Below are positions 10,714-20,167 of a stretch of DNA of 64,000 nucleotides, in pieces (the stretch's first letter is position 1; every line of letters begins with the position of its first letter). The position numbers and the translations under genes are program-made. The notes below the pieces were generated by a model that was given only the letters and a program-made list of their open reading frames with translations, searched no databases and was not told the DNA's origin. The stretch comes from Ustilago trichophora. Taxonomy: Eukaryota; Basidiomycota; Ustilaginomycetes; Ustilaginales; Ustilaginaceae. Where the stretch lies: assembly GCA_900323505.1 (NCBI GenBank), contig OOIN01000004.1, positions 1,798,001 through 1,862,000 on the forward strand. The letters run 5' to 3'.

Positions 10714-11403
10714 ATGGAGGCCGCCGTAACAGAGTATCAGAAGCTGCAAGCTTGTACGTCACATCCCTAACTTGGCTGTCCATAATCCCTAACCTCAGCG
10801 AAGCGGCCCGGCCCTCATCCCCGTGAACATGGACACTGACGAATTCCTATCTCATGATAACATTATTTGCGTCCAAAGCCTTCCAAACAGCGGTGGAAGC
10901 AAGACAGCAACTCGATTCGCAACTACGAGAAAACGAACAGGTAGCCAAAGAATTTAGCAAGCTCACCGAAAACAACCAGGTCTACAAGCTCATCGGTCCC
11001 GTGCTTGTCAAGCAGGATCAGGGAGAGGCCAAGACCAACGTCGAGAAACGTATCGAGTTTATTAAGAGCGAAATGTGAGTTTCCCCAACCCCCGCCCCAC
11101 TAACACTCAAAGTCTTCAAGGAGGCTTCAGTGCCGAACTCTAGAGGACTGATAGCGAGATTGGCTCTTGTAAACTTGCAGCGAGAGAGTCGAAACACAAA
11201 TCAAAGATCTTAGCGAAAAGTCAGAGAAGAAGAAGGTCGAGGTAAGTGCACTTCCCCCAACAACTTCACCGACCTTGATCTACCCATGATAAATGAATGC
11301 TCACACAGCGTAATGATTTGAACAACAGATCGTGGCACTCCAGACAAAGGCTCAGCAAGAAGCAGCAGCGAGCACAGCATCGGTCCCCGCTGTCTCGGCA
11401 TAA
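10714..11403 (+). CDS. Prefoldin subunit 6
   Basis: Four exons are inferred: 10714-10753, 10879-11074, 11181-11241 and 11329-11403. They total 372 nt, encoding 123 residues, and the frame is kept at every junction. Introns begin GTACGT, GTGAGT and GTAAGT. The product is a beta-type prefoldin subunit of the hexameric cytosolic chaperone that hands nascent actin and tubulin to the chaperonin CCT. Diagnostic segments are YQKLQA, ARQQLDSQLRENE, VYKLIGPVLVKQD and EAKTNVEKRIEFI, close to yeast Yke2 and human PFDN6. Two long coiled-coil helices flank the central hairpin. The first acceptor is AAAG; it is preferred because it restores exactly the eight residues found between LQ and ARQ in yeast Yke2. 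Confidence 0.92.
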
Positions 11404-11532
11404 AATCTCATCTCAACAATCAAACGCAAGAATGTTCGTCGGGTGAATCTTTGATATTGTACAACAGTTGACTCTAAATGATGTGCGAGAGTTTTGTGCT
11501 GAAATCTAAGTCCATAGGGGAAGACTAAGAGG

Positions 11533-13479
11533 TCACAAAGGGTGGTGGTGATAGTTCGGACGGGATCTATCGACGACGTCCACCTCGTCATCGCTCACTT
11601 CGACCACAGGTGGTGAGCAAGCTTTCTTTTTCGGTGGTGGAGGGGCTTTCTTCTGCTGTGGTGAAGAAGCTCTCTTCTTCTGCGATGGAACCTTTTGAGA
11701 TGGGTTTGGACTTGCCTCTCCTTCACTGCCACTCTCACTTCTACTCCCACTGGCACTCCTACTGGCACTCGTGCTGCCCCTCTTCCTCGCAACAACCTCG
11801 GTCCAACCCAACTTCTTGGCCAACACCCTGTAACGCTTCAACGATATATGAGCCTGGCCGCCAGCCTCGTTGAGCTCATTGTCCAATCTGACGCGATCGT
11901 GGGCTGTGAAATCGTCCAGGAGACCTGCTTCGGCTCCCGGTCGTGAAGCGTTAGCCTGGGCAAAGAGCAACGCCTTGACGAGGTAGCTGGCAACAGTGTC
12001 GATTTTGATTTTGCTGGCGAGGGCGACTTGGGTGATGGTTTGAGAGGCGTATAGCCACCGATTCATCGCGCGATCATGGGCCAGGAGGACTTTGGTCACT
12101 GTAACCAATTCGTCATCGGATGAAGAGGAGGAGGAGGAGGTTGTGGTGGTGGTGGTGGCGGCGTTGGTGGGTTTTTTAAGGAAAGCGTCTTGGGGAGCTG
12201 TAGCATCCTTTGCTGGAGGCTGTATATCTCTTAAAGCAACGCGCAATCTCTGTTCCTGCTTTTTGGCAGCACCGAGCTGCGTGCGTTCCTGGTAGAGGTC
12301 ATAAGCGCTCAGCTTAAGAGCCTGGTCCAAATCCATCATCCCTCCCTCCTCACTCATCCGATCCAATTGCGCCAACAGCCCTTTCCCAGCATCCTTGCTC
12401 TCCGGCCTGAAATACGCCGAGATAGCCCTCAAAATCTCCAAACTGACAAAAGTATCACTAGCCGCATACTCTATCTGCCCTTCACCCAACGGATAGGTCT
12501 CCCAATCGCTCACCCTGACACTGTCCTTCTTCAATCTCTTACCCAGATAGATCCTCGTCAGATCTCTCAAACTGATCAGATGGTGAACCTGTGCCCACAG
12601 CTCCGGTTGGGCTAACTTGGCAAGGTTGGAGAGCTCGACGATGTTGCGCGTGTGAATGCCGTAGTCGCGTTGAAGTTTGAGGGCGTCATTCTTGATAGCT
12701 ACGCCTGTTTTGATGATGTTGGGATCTTGGAGGATGCAAGTGAGGCGTGGTGGGACTCTATGCGACATGGCAGACATGTGTATGATGAGGATTAGGGACG
12801 ATGAGCAGATCTGAAGCAGGGCGGTGCGATTGGGTCCGGTGAAGCGGGAGAAATTCCACTCGAGATCGAGACCCATTGGACCAGAACCGAGACAGGAGAG
12901 TAGATCGTTGGCTTCGTCATAGTCTGCCGTGTAGGCCACCATGGGCGGTTTCAAACTGCCCTTACCATTTCCTGTCTCGATTCCGTTGGGTTGAGGTGTC
13001 GAATCGAGCGTGACAGAAGAGGGACTTGGCTTACCCAGGGGCGCGAGGAAGCGCGTCCCAGCGACGAAAGGTGGTCCAGCCGGCGTTTTATGGGTGTAGA
13101 ACTCAAGCCCACGTTCCAACTCTTGCAGCCGAGCCTCTTTCTCCTTTTGGGCGGCGGTGAGTCTCGGTATGAAGGCTTTGTACTTGGATGATCCGCTCGC
13201 AGATGTCGATGCTGATGAGTCCCACTTGGTGGCATGGTGCGTCGAGGCCCATGTTTTGGGCGGTCTGTTTGTACGAGGCTTTCTCGAGGAAGAACGCATT
13301 GCGTCCAAGATTTCAGCGTCCCATTTGAGCTCCGATCCGGCGTAACTCTTTCCGTGGTAGTTGCACCTAGTCTGATTCAGCGTTGAGGTGATCCTATGTT
13401 GTACAAGATTGGAGAAGGCATGTCGAGACGTAGGGACGTGGCGGTGGCGGCGGCGTAGCAGACATGCTGCAGAGTTCAT
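11533..13479 (-). CDS. WRN-type 3'-5' exonuclease (DEDDy) with possible C-terminal HTH domain
   Basis: The 648-residue intronless frame contains a 3'-5' exonuclease fold. Motif I is GLDLEW (Asp and Glu metal ligands, about residue 200), the middle motif is KNDALKL, and motif III is YAASD (Tyr and Asp, DEDDy type). This class trims DNA or RNA 3' ends using two metal ions, as in the Werner syndrome exonuclease. The first 60 residues are rich in Arg, Ser and Thr and nearly lack acids, so mitochondrial import is possible. Residues about 450-560 (AMNRWLYASQTITQVALASKIKI onward, excerpted) resemble the helix-turn-helix module near the C terminus of WRN/RecQ proteins; this is tentative. The tail is a basic Ser/Lys/Pro-rich region ending near an acidic SDDEVD patch. 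No helicase domain is present. The gene is convergent with the prefoldin 6 gene. Confidence 0.8.
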   Translation of the reverse strand: MNSAACLLRRRHRHVPTSRHAFSNLVQHRITSTLNQTRCNYHGKSYAGSELKWDAEILDAMRSSSRKPRTNRPPKTWASTHHATKWDSSASTSASGSSKYKAFIPRLTAAQKEKEARLQELERGLEFYTHKTPAGPPFVAGTRFLAPLGKPSPSSVTLDSTPQPNGIETGNGKGSLKPPMVAYTADYDEANDLLSCLGSGPMGLDLEWNFSRFTGPNRTALLQICSSSLILIIHMSAMSHRVPPRLTCILQDPNIIKTGVAIKNDALKLQRDYGIHTRNIVELSNLAKLAQPELWAQVHHLISLRDLTRIYLGKRLKKDSVRVSDWETYPLGEGQIEYAASDTFVSLEILRAISAYFRPESKDAGKGLLAQLDRMSEEGGMMDLDQALKLSAYDLYQERTQLGAAKKQEQRLRVALRDIQPPAKDATAPQDAFLKKPTNAATTTTTTSSSSSSSDDELVTVTKVLLAHDRAMNRWLYASQTITQVALASKIKIDTVASYLVKALLFAQANASRPGAEAGLLDDFTAHDRVRLDNELNEAGGQAHISLKRYRVLAKKLGWTEVVARKRGSTSASRSASGSRSESGSEGEASPNPSQKVPSQKKRASSPQQKKAPPPPKKKACSPPVVEVSDDEVDVVDRSRPNYHHHPL

Positions 13480-14067
13480 AGCCGCGCAATACGCGAGTAT
13501 CTTTCGGCAGTCTCAAGTTGGCCGACGGCCTGAGAGCATAGCTACTGTGTGGCGATGAGATGGAAGGTGATCACGAAGGCAGTGACCATGGTGGGGGGTT
13601 TGTCCAAGTGATTGTCAAAGCGAATCTGCAAATCGTTTGGAATCGGCAAGGGTCCAAGCAGCCACACGCGATCCGCGGTCCGTACTACTGTACTGTACTG
13701 TACATGCAACCGCGCCGGGTGAATTTCTCGAAAGTGTTAGGTTGCATCTTCGCGCTTGAGAAATAGTTTCAACTTGTCTCTTCCTGCTAGCCTCGACCCT
13801 GTCGTCATTGGGGATCGCCTCAAAAGGCTTCACAGGCAAGACCTTTTGGCAGGTGAGATGCGATTCTCTTGTGATTTCAGATCTTCTCACGGCAATGGAC
13901 ACACAACACTTGGCACACAATCGAAAGTTCGGAGCCTAAAAGGAACCCCTCATCTGCAAGGGATCCGGATTCATTTTGGTGTGTGTGGGGGTCGGGTGCG
14001 TATGTTGCACACAACAGAAGCGGAAGAGCATGGTCTGCAGCGATACTGCCAGCAGCCATGTCAACAT

Positions 14068-14111
<44 letters not shown>

Positions 14112-14292
14112 GCGTCGTATAGTGAAACGACCCTCGCAACTACGCAAGGGCCAGTGATGCGAATGGGTGGTAGTACATATCCATCGATGCCAGTCTCGCT
14201 CTCGCTGCTGAGATCAACAACATCGGCGGGAAAGAGTCAAAGAATCGAGGACATCGGAGCCAAACCTGACGAAAAAGGAAAGAGCGAGACGC
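13480..14292. other. Intergenic region with (GT)n
   Basis: This is about 0.8 kb between the exonuclease start and the 3' end of eS17. It contains a TACTG-repeat-like stretch (about 13684-13704) and a GT microsatellite. No gene is supported. Confidence 0.55.
14069..14104. repeat. (GT)n microsatellite
   Basis: About 17 GT dinucleotides in a row are followed by GTAT units. Confidence 0.95.
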
Positions 14293-15615
14293 TTATCGTC
14301 GGCCAGCACCGGGAACGTGGCGGCCACGGCGCTCGGGAGCCTGGTAGGCGGTGACGGGAGCCGAGACGGAGACGGGAAGGCTGTCGAAGCCGAACGAGCG
14401 GAGCATGTCCTTGGTGTCGGGGTCGACCTCGAGGCTGCCGGGAGCCGAGGTGTCGAGAGCAGAGACCTCGGGAACGTACTGGTCCTTGCGCTCACGCTCC
14501 TCCTCCTGAAGCTTGAACGAGATGCCGCGAACGGGACCACGCTGGATACGCTTCATGAGGTGGGTGGTGAAACCGGCAATCTTGTTGCGGAGACGCTTGG
14601 AGGGGATGATGGCGACCTCGTCGATGACACGCTTGTTCTGGTGGAAGTCGACGCTCGAGAGACGAGGGTAGTACTTCTCAATGAGCACGCGCGAGGCACG
14701 CTTGGTAGTCTTGGTGCGAACACGACCCTATCGGAATGGGGGAAAGCGAAGATGATATCGAACGCAGAAGAGGGTCAGTAATCTTGTTGCGCAGAAGACG
14801 AGTGAGTGCAGCAGCAACACGATTGTCGATGCGACAGAATGTTCCCCGAACAAGAGCTAAAGCAGCAGATCGAAAGCGTCGGGATGAAAGCTGCGAGGGT
14901 AGAATCGTTGTTAGACGGAAAGTGAAGACGATTTGACTGGCGTGCTGATGTTGGGCTCCGCAGCTTCATGTATCTAAGTGCGTTGCGATGCTTTTTGGCC
15001 GGTGTCGATCTAAGCGTGATACTAGACTGATGATGAAGCCAATTCCAGATGCCATCACGAGAGGCACTGCAAACGTGTGGGAAGGCCAGGCAAGTCGAGA
15101 CGATCCCACTGCTATGTGTGTGCCGATGGACAGAGTATCTCTGCAATGACCATTTTGTCATACGCGCCGTCAATCAAGGAAGACGAGACCTTCCCTATCA
15201 ACTCTGGTCTTCTCGACAGCCGTGATTGCACATTCATGATGGCCTCTGTGTATGGCCATGGTTGAGGATGGCTTGACCATCATGGCGTTGCCCCCAGCTC
15301 TGTGCAACTCTGCTAGTTACGATGGGCGTGTTCATTCCTATTCCATCTGTTTTGCCCTATGCCTTCTCCAACATCCCGTCCTACTGCTGCTGCTTGCTAC
15401 AATGGCTGTCTTGTGTACGTCAGATGTAGTAGAGTCATGTCTGCCGTATGAATGCGAAGATGTGCCGTGGCCCCTTGGTTGGTATCGGGTTGATGATGCT
15501 TCCATTCGATTTTTCACTGCTGGTTCTAGTTGGGGCGAAGCTGCTGCTGTAACTATTGTCGGTTGCTGTATCGGTTACGCCATATGTTGCTGCATGTGAT
15601 GGCGATGCTTACCAT
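14293..15615 (-). CDS. rps17: 40S ribosomal protein eS17
   Basis: The product is a small-subunit ribosomal protein of 145 residues. Exon 2 (14727-14293) begins [13 protein letters not shown] and contains [38 protein letters not shown] and KLQEEERER, diagnostic for eS17. The first coding exon carries only the start codon at 15615-15613, followed by donor GTAAGC. The single coding intron (15612-14728, 885 nt) ends in CGATAG. An exon holding only ATG is common in fungal ribosomal-protein genes, but this distant exon is inferred: another ATG-GT could be used. The gene is divergent from uS8, and the shared promoter region carries a palindrome plus CACGTG element. Confidence 0.9.
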
Positions 15616-17042
15616 GTTGGATGATTCTTGAGGTTAGAATATGTGGTGACGGTAAAGTGTGATCGTGAGGAAGGAGGTGTTGACGAGCAGACTGGTTGAC
15701 ACCCACACTCACCCAACACACTACTCAGAGACCCAACTTCGCACTCTGGCTCTCTGAGACTTTGCTGGATTGCAGGTTCGCTCTATCGCGTTCGCACACA
15801 ACTGCTGGCCTCATCACAGCTCTTCCCGACTGGTTCGCTACTCGATCCAGACGCAAAGGCTGGCTCACTGTTGAAAGCTCTCGAAAAAATAGCCTCGAGA
15901 GAGGCAACGCCTCGGCCGAGGTATCAAGCACGTGATCTTTGACCCATTCTGAATCGAGTTCAATGGCGAAATGCGAAATTGAAACTGATCCGAATTCTCT
16001 CAACACCAAATTGAATTTGTGCCTGACTCCTGCCTCGTTTTTCCAACCCTTTAGGCGCGAAGAACACAAACAAGGCAGCAGATGGCAGTCTTTTCACCCA
16101 AAAAAAAACCAACCGACTGGCCAGACAGCCAGACGGCCAGCCAGTGTCGCGAAGAATGTCCTCTGTGCGCGACCCTGTCTTGGCCTTGACCCAGAGCGAA
16201 GAGAGAGAATCTCAAGGCTGTGGAACGGCAGAGTCGGGTCGCAACTCGCGTGTGTGTCTAAGTCCAAGTTGAGAGTAGGGGTCGTCGTCACCATCTGTTT
16301 GAGATCCCCTTCTTTCCTACTCCATCTTTCATCAACCGGTCACTTTTCAGCACCTCTTCAAGGTTAGTAGCCCTTACACCAACGTTCTCCACTACGCCGC
16401 ACGATATCGACACAGGGATTCCCGACTCGTAAAATAGACAACATACGGTTCGGCACGCCCCTCCAACAGATCAGCATAATGTCGACCTCAAATCCAATCA
16501 CCATACATCATCTCGACAGTGGATGATGTTTGAACAGCACAACTATCTATTTTGAAGCACCCATGGTTCTCTATATTTTCGAGACCACGCCGCCAGTATG
16601 ATTCGCAGTGGCATGCTGCAGCAGAGACAATCCATGCTGAAACTCTGTTCGGCCAGCCAGCCATATCGATCAGACTTTGACTGCGCATTTCAGCACATTC
16701 GCACCGCACATACCGTATGGCCAGAACAGCTTTCAGCAGCTGCACTCTACGCCTCCGTCAGTGACACCAGCAATCCAAGCACCGACAACCCTGTACCCTC
16801 GACATCGACTTTGTGCCCCGACATTTCTCATGCGCACACTACCATGTAGAGTCGACCTGTACCTCTCCAGATCCATCTTTTGGCAACCCCTGTGTCCACA
16901 TCCTCCGGCGGCGCGTGCTAGGGAACGTCATTAGTATTACCGACTGGTGCAGAACAGGTCATCCCAACTAACCATCAACAACTTGTCCACCATCCAACCT
17001 TTTGTCCTGTACCTGCCCAGTAGATCACATACATCGCCCATC
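15616..17042. promoter_or_regulatory. Divergent ribosomal-protein promoter region (eS17 / uS8)
   Basis: This 1.4-kb region lies between two divergent ribosomal-protein genes and holds no convincing ORF. Notable sites are the 12-bp palindrome CCTCGGCCGAGG at 15910-15921, CACGTG at 15929-15934, and CACCAAATTGAATTT at 16004-16018. A possible donor (AAG/GTTAGT near 16363) and acceptor (GTGCAG near 16950) suggest a 5'-leader intron in uS8; this is inference only. Confidence 0.55.
15910..15934. promoter_or_regulatory. Composite element: CCTCGGCCGAGG palindrome plus CACGTG
   Basis: The perfect 12-bp palindrome is followed after 7 bp by a CACGTG E-box within GCACGTGAT. The same pair, in inverted orientation with a 5-bp gap, lies in the other ribosomal-protein divergent promoter at 25508-25532. 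CACGTG is the known target of Cbf1-type bHLH factors, which act on ribosomal-protein genes in Candida albicans together with Tbf1. Use here is inferred. Confidence 0.55.
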
Positions 17043-18094
17043 ATGGTTCGCATTTCCGTTCTCGTAAGTTTCATACACACACACATTCAAGGCATGCCCC
17101 ATCAATTGCTCGGACAGGGTACTGGAGCAGGTTGCTGACCTGCATTTGTATTGCTTTTGATCGCCTTGTTGCAGAACGACGCTCTTAACAGCATTGTCAA
17201 CGCCGAGCGCAAGGGTAAGCGCCAGGTCCTTGTCCGACCTTCGTCCAAGGTCGTCATCAAGTTCCTCTCGGTTATGCAGAAGCACGGTAAGTTTCTGATT
17301 TCTATCGCACAGCACAGCACGTCACCCTCTCCCTACTCGTCACCGTCGTCGCATCGACAACATTCGCGGCCGCTTCATCGTTGGAAGAAATAGTAGGAAA
17401 CAAAGGAAGTGCAAGGGATTCGATTTCGCATTGTTAGTTTGGGCGACATCATGGGTTGAACGAAATTGAAAAGAGAACAGGACAACCCCGGAGTTATAAC
17501 TAATGGGCATCTGGCTTATATGCTCACTGTTGAGGCTTTGCCCTGACACAAAGAGGTGTACATACCAGCGTTCATCTTTAAGGCTCCGGAATAGCAAAGC
17601 TGCAATTGCTATGCTTACCGCGTGGAGGGGCTTTTATCCCCACCTCAATCTGCGCAAATTTTCGGCGTGCCACATCTCTTTCCACACACTCTTTCCCATC
17701 GTTCTTTACCATCCCTCTTTCCATCTTTCCCCTCGGACATGCTGTGCTGGGCGATCAATTCTCGTCATTAAGTATGGAGCATAAAAAACTGACACTTTTT
17801 CCCGGCAATCCTTTGCAATTCCAACGTCGGTTAGGCTACATCGGAGAGTTTGAGGAGGTCGATGACCACCGATCCGGCAAGGTCGTTATCCAGCTCAACG
17901 GCCGTATCAACAAGTGTGGTGTTATCTCGCCCCGCTTCAACGTCCAGCTCGGTCAGATCGAGAACTGGGTTCAGCAGCTCCTCCCCGCCCGTTCGTTCGG
18001 TTACGTTGTTCTCACCACCTCGGCCGGTATCATGGACCACGAGGAGGCCCGTCGCAAGCACGTTGCCGGCAAGATCCTCGGCTACTTCTACTAA
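17043..18094 (+). CDS. rps22: 40S ribosomal protein uS8 (S15a/S22 type)
   Basis: Three coding exons (17043-17063, 17175-17286 and 17835-18094; 393 nt) encode 130 residues, the usual eukaryotic uS8 length. The sequence [55 protein letters not shown] and the ending KILGYFY is almost invariant in this family. uS8 binds the central domain of 18S rRNA in the small subunit. Introns are 111 and 548 nt, with donors GTAAGT and acceptors GCAG and TTAG. The second intron splits a Gly codon. Very strong conservation makes the exon model secure. Confidence 0.96.
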
Positions 18095-18829
18095 ATCTCT
18101 TCCCCTGTATTTCTGAAGAGATTGTCACCCCCCAAAAATGATTCCGCATCTCTCTCCTTACAGGTGATATGCGAAGAGAACCACATTCCACCATCATCAT
18201 CCCCCTGCGCTAGATTTTACCTACAAAGTCTGGCCCCAGATGTCGTACTCCCCCACCCCTCTTCACTCAGGGGACCGATTTACTTTTGAGATAACATCGG
18301 ATGGGATCCACGGAAACGGCATCTGGTTTTTCACTATATAAGCAATACTACTCTCTCTGTCGTTGTACTTTATGTCGACTCGAAAAGCACCCCCACCATG
18401 ATGCCATTGCATACCATCGATCCATCGATATTTTCAGACAGCCTCTCCTTCTCGACAATTTTGTGACCGTGGTTCTGTGATGCTGAGTGCAGTGTATGAA
18501 GCGCTGCGTAGATGGCGCAGTGTTGACAGGGAAAGGCTATTTGGTGCAGGTATCAAAAAAGAAGGGCAGGAAAAACGGAAAAGTCAGAGCCGGCGGTCCA
18601 AGGCGGCGTGGAGTGGCGTGGCTGTGCCTGAAAACAAGAAAAGAAGCAGCTCTTCAGCGTGATGGTCCGTGTGCCTCACCAACACCTGTGCTTTTCTTCT
18701 CAGAGAGACCCTTTTGAAAGCGGAGCAACCCTCTCTCTCTCCCTCGCTCTTCCTTTCTTCCTCCTCTCATTCCTCGGCTTCTCATATCTTCTCAAAACTT
18801 TTAGCCCATCCTCTACACCGATCCCAACG
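18095..18829 (+). other. Intergenic region and leader before the GH8 gene
   Basis: This 735-bp stretch holds the uS8 3' region and the GH8 upstream region. The last 120 bp are a CT-rich tract ending in CTTTTAG, which could be a leader or the pyrimidine tract of a leader intron. Read in the GH8 frame from an ATG at 18662, it encodes a hydrophobic segment. Confidence 0.5.
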
Positions 18830-19924
18830 ATGGAAGCGAAATACGTGCGGTGGCGAGATACCTATCTCCGCTCCTCCCCCTTGGGTCTCTATCTCTACTA
18901 CAACAATCGAGGAGACAATGGCAATGCCATCACATGTTCCGAAGCTCATGGCTATGCTATGCTCATCTCTGTCCTTCATCGGAATCAACCTGATTTTGAC
19001 GGTCTGCTCAACTTTTTCCTCAATTTCCTCAATCCGAATGGGTTGATGTGTTGGCAAATCCGCTCACCTCACCAACCCTCTTCAGGAGGTCATCCGGTTC
19101 AACCATATGTGGAGGAAGATGGAAAAACCAGTGCTACAGATGGCGATATTGATATAGCCTCGAGTCTATACTTGGCAAGTAAAGTATTTGGAGATGGTGA
19201 TGGGCGGTATAGAAGGGAAGCTGATCGATTGTGTAGTCAGATTTTACGATTTACCATCCATCCTGAATTGGGAACGCCTTTATTGGGAGATTGGGCAAAT
19301 CGAGATTCCCCCGAGGCCGAAAAACTTTACAATGCTACACGAACCAGCGATTTTATCCTCTCAGCATTCGTCTTGTTCTCCAGATCTCACAGCAATCCCA
19401 ATGAAAGATCCAGATGGGGTTGGGTGTTGGAATGCACCAAAAGAGTAGCACTTTGCTGTGGAGGATGTACAGGATTTCTTCCCGATTTTTTGGTATACGA
19501 TTCCAAGAGTGCAACATGGTCAGCAGTCAAAGGAAAGTTGTTGGAATCGGAACATGACGGTGCAGTCAATTGGAACGCTTGTCGTACACCTTGGCGTCTT
19601 TCGCACTATTTAGCCACTACAGGTGATACATCGATCCTACCATTATTGCAACATGCCCATGGTTCTGCGAGGAATCTGCCGGCATTCAGATTTCCCAACA
19701 TCCCAGCAGGGGTGAAAGTGCAACAAGGTCAGGTTCAAGCGCTTGTAGATTATTCGGATAAAGCGTTCATCGCTCCGGTGGGTTATTTATGCCATGTATT
19801 GGGCGATAATCAAGGTCAACAGCAATGCGTAAGTGCATTGGATAATCAAGCAGAAAGTTACTTTGGTGATACAATCGATTTGCTCATCGCCGAACAAGCT
19901 AGTCATGCTCATGAGTGGATGTAG
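18830..19924 (+). CDS. Glycoside hydrolase family 8 protein
   Basis: The frame from 18830 encodes 364 residues that fit the (alpha/alpha)6-barrel family GH8, whose members cleave beta-1,4 glucans, xylans or chitosan with inversion. Key signatures are SEAHGYAMLISV (acid Glu about residue 38) and ATDGDIDIASSLYLA (Asp about 104), close to the family pattern A-[ST]-D-[AG]-D. A later WNACRTPWRL matches the conserved YDAxRxPW region but has Asn where many members have the base Asp, a change I associate with the chitosanase-like subgroup; this is recalled, not checked. The family is mainly bacterial, so ancient transfer is plausible. An in-frame ATG at 18662 would add 56 residues with a hydrophobic stretch (signal anchor or signal peptide), but a CT-rich tract encodes it, so the shorter start is equally likely. 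No intron is seen. Confidence 0.85.
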   Translation: MEAKYVRWRDTYLRSSPLGLYLYYNNRGDNGNAITCSEAHGYAMLISVLHRNQPDFDGLLNFFLNFLNPNGLMCWQIRSPHQPSSGGHPVQPYVEEDGKTSATDGDIDIASSLYLASKVFGDGDGRYRREADRLCSQILRFTIHPELGTPLLGDWANRDSPEAEKLYNATRTSDFILSAFVLFSRSHSNPNERSRWGWVLECTKRVALCCGGCTGFLPDFLVYDSKSATWSAVKGKLLESEHDGAVNWNACRTPWRLSHYLATTGDTSILPLLQHAHGSARNLPAFRFPNIPAGVKVQQGQVQALVDYSDKAFIAPVGYLCHVLGDNQGQQQCVSALDNQAESYFGDTIDLLIAEQASHAHEWM

Positions 19925-20167
19925 AGAAACCCAAGGGATCAAGATTGCATTTAATAGATTCTCAATCTGCAATAGAGACACACACACATACTGTACACTT
20001 GGACCCCGAGCTAAGTTAATGATTCACGCTGCGAACCGTGTTCACGTGTATGCTTTCTGAATGGGACATTGCCGTGGGACTTTCACATAAGCAGTGTGAT
20101 AGATTGTAGCGGATGTACAAAAAAACAAAAAAAGGACAGAGTGGAACTTTCAAGTCTTGCAGAACGT

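Noticed and set aside
15252..15599. 115-codon hydrophobic ORF antisense to the eS17 intron
   Set aside because: Low-complexity Leu/Cys stretches, no homology, and it lies fully within an intron; too weak to call.
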